Of a stretch of DNA of 31,696 nucleotides, positions 31,300 to 31,696 are shown in pieces. The notes under the pieces are model-generated. The model was not told where the DNA came from and did not search any database. It saw nothing but the letters and a program-made list of their open reading frames with translations. Origin of the DNA: JAVVTQ01 sp036653595 (GTDB lineage: Bacteria; Bacillota; Clostridia; Oscillospirales; Ruminococcaceae); contig JAVVTQ010000016.1 of assembly GCA_036653595.1 (NCBI GenBank), positions 1 to 31,696 on the forward strand, written 5' to 3'. Both the position numbers and the translations under genes were made by a program. Each line of letters starts with the position of its first letter. The stretch's first letter is position 1.

Positions 31300-31696
31300 A
31301 TGAGTGAGATACTCGAAAAGATCAACAGCCCTAAGGATTTGCGCAAGCTGGACATGAACTCTCTCATCAAGCTCTGCGATGAAATCAGATATGACCTTAT
31401 TCACACTGTCTCCCACACGGGCGGTCATCTTGCCTCCGGGCTTGGTGTTGTTGAACTGACGGTCGCCATCCACTCGGTTTTTGATACGCCAAAGGACACG
31501 CTTATTTTCGATGTAGGACATCAGTGCTATGCTCACAAGCTTCTGACAGGGCGGCGGGAGAGTTTCGAAAAACTGCGGAAAAAAGATGGCATTTCCGGTT
31601 TTCCAAAGCCGTGTGAGAGCGAATATGACTCGTTTATATGCGGACATGCCAGCACATCAATTTCACTTTCCGTTGGACTGTCAATGGCAAAAGAGC
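31300..31696 (+). CDS. dxs: 1-deoxy-D-xylulose-5-phosphate synthase (partial, 5' end)
   Basis: Thiamine-diphosphate enzyme that joins pyruvate and glyceraldehyde-3-phosphate, the first step of the MEP isoprenoid pathway. Only the first 132 codons lie in the window; the full protein is usually about 620 residues. The N-terminal transketolase-like part is clear: SHTGGHLASGLGVVELTVAIH, FDVGHQCYAHKLLTGR and CGHASTSISLSVGLSMAK. A GCAGGCGG-type site precedes the ATG. It continues the nusB-xseA-xseB-ispA transcript and runs off the right edge. Confidence 0.96.
   Translation, partial: MSEILEKINSPKDLRKLDMNSLIKLCDEIRYDLIHTVSHTGGHLASGLGVVELTVAIHSVFDTPKDTLIFDVGHQCYAHKLLTGRRESFEKLRKKDGISGFPKPCESEYDSFICGHASTSISLSVGLSMAKE

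Overview
The window reads as a chromosomal core segment of an endospore-forming, Gram-positive clostridial bacterium. It carries a three-gene ger germination operon, the full eight-gene spoIIIA operon, yunB, and the low-GC Gram-positive block hprK-murB-rapZ-whiA-dnaE-pfkA. Shine-Dalgarno sites are strong (GGAGG/GAGGTG type) and the base composition is moderate. A gut or anaerobic Clostridia lineage such as Oscillospirales is my guess; nothing here fixes the genus. I see no phage, insertion sequence, CRISPR array or transferred island.

Layout. Positions 1-267 hold a tRNA-Ser(GGA) on the minus strand with a structured trailer and a bidirectional terminator. It fires divergently from asnS (397-1782). 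A class Ic aspartate aminotransferase follows (1908-3203). Next is a promoter-driven pair of degenerate SecD and SecF homologues (3271-5593), then nrdR (5700-6158). Convergent with nrdR and sharing its stop tetramer CTAG is a minus-strand pair, DUF4363 and DUF421/YetF-like (6155-7206), with a forespore-type promoter. Divergent from that pair is gerA-gerB-gerC (7284-10928).

From 10982 to 19179 come hprK, murB, rapZ, whiA, dnaE and pfkA. They link carbon-catabolite signalling, peptidoglycan precursor synthesis, a division/sporulation regulator, replication and glycolysis. Sigma-A-type promoters lie before hprK and before pfkA. yunB and ligA follow, each ending in an intrinsic terminator. spoIIIAA-AH (22302-27077) encodes the mother-cell side of the feeding-tube channel. 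It is followed by asp23, nusB, a TsaD-like paralogue, xseA, xseB, ispA and the start of dxs, which runs off the window.

The genes are mostly conventional; the more unusual signals are regulatory or concern divergent paralogues. A textbook terminator for nrdR is embedded in the antisense DUF4363 coding sequence. A 28-bp near-perfect palindrome lies over the -10 box of asp23. A strong terminator abuts the Shine-Dalgarno of nusB, itself an antitermination factor gene. Inverted repeats overlap the hprK and secD promoters. The SecDF pair lacks the usual signature residues, and a TsaD paralogue has altered active-site motifs. I did not find a wholly new multi-gene system. All start sites were chosen by eye from ribosome-binding sites, and no database search was possible.
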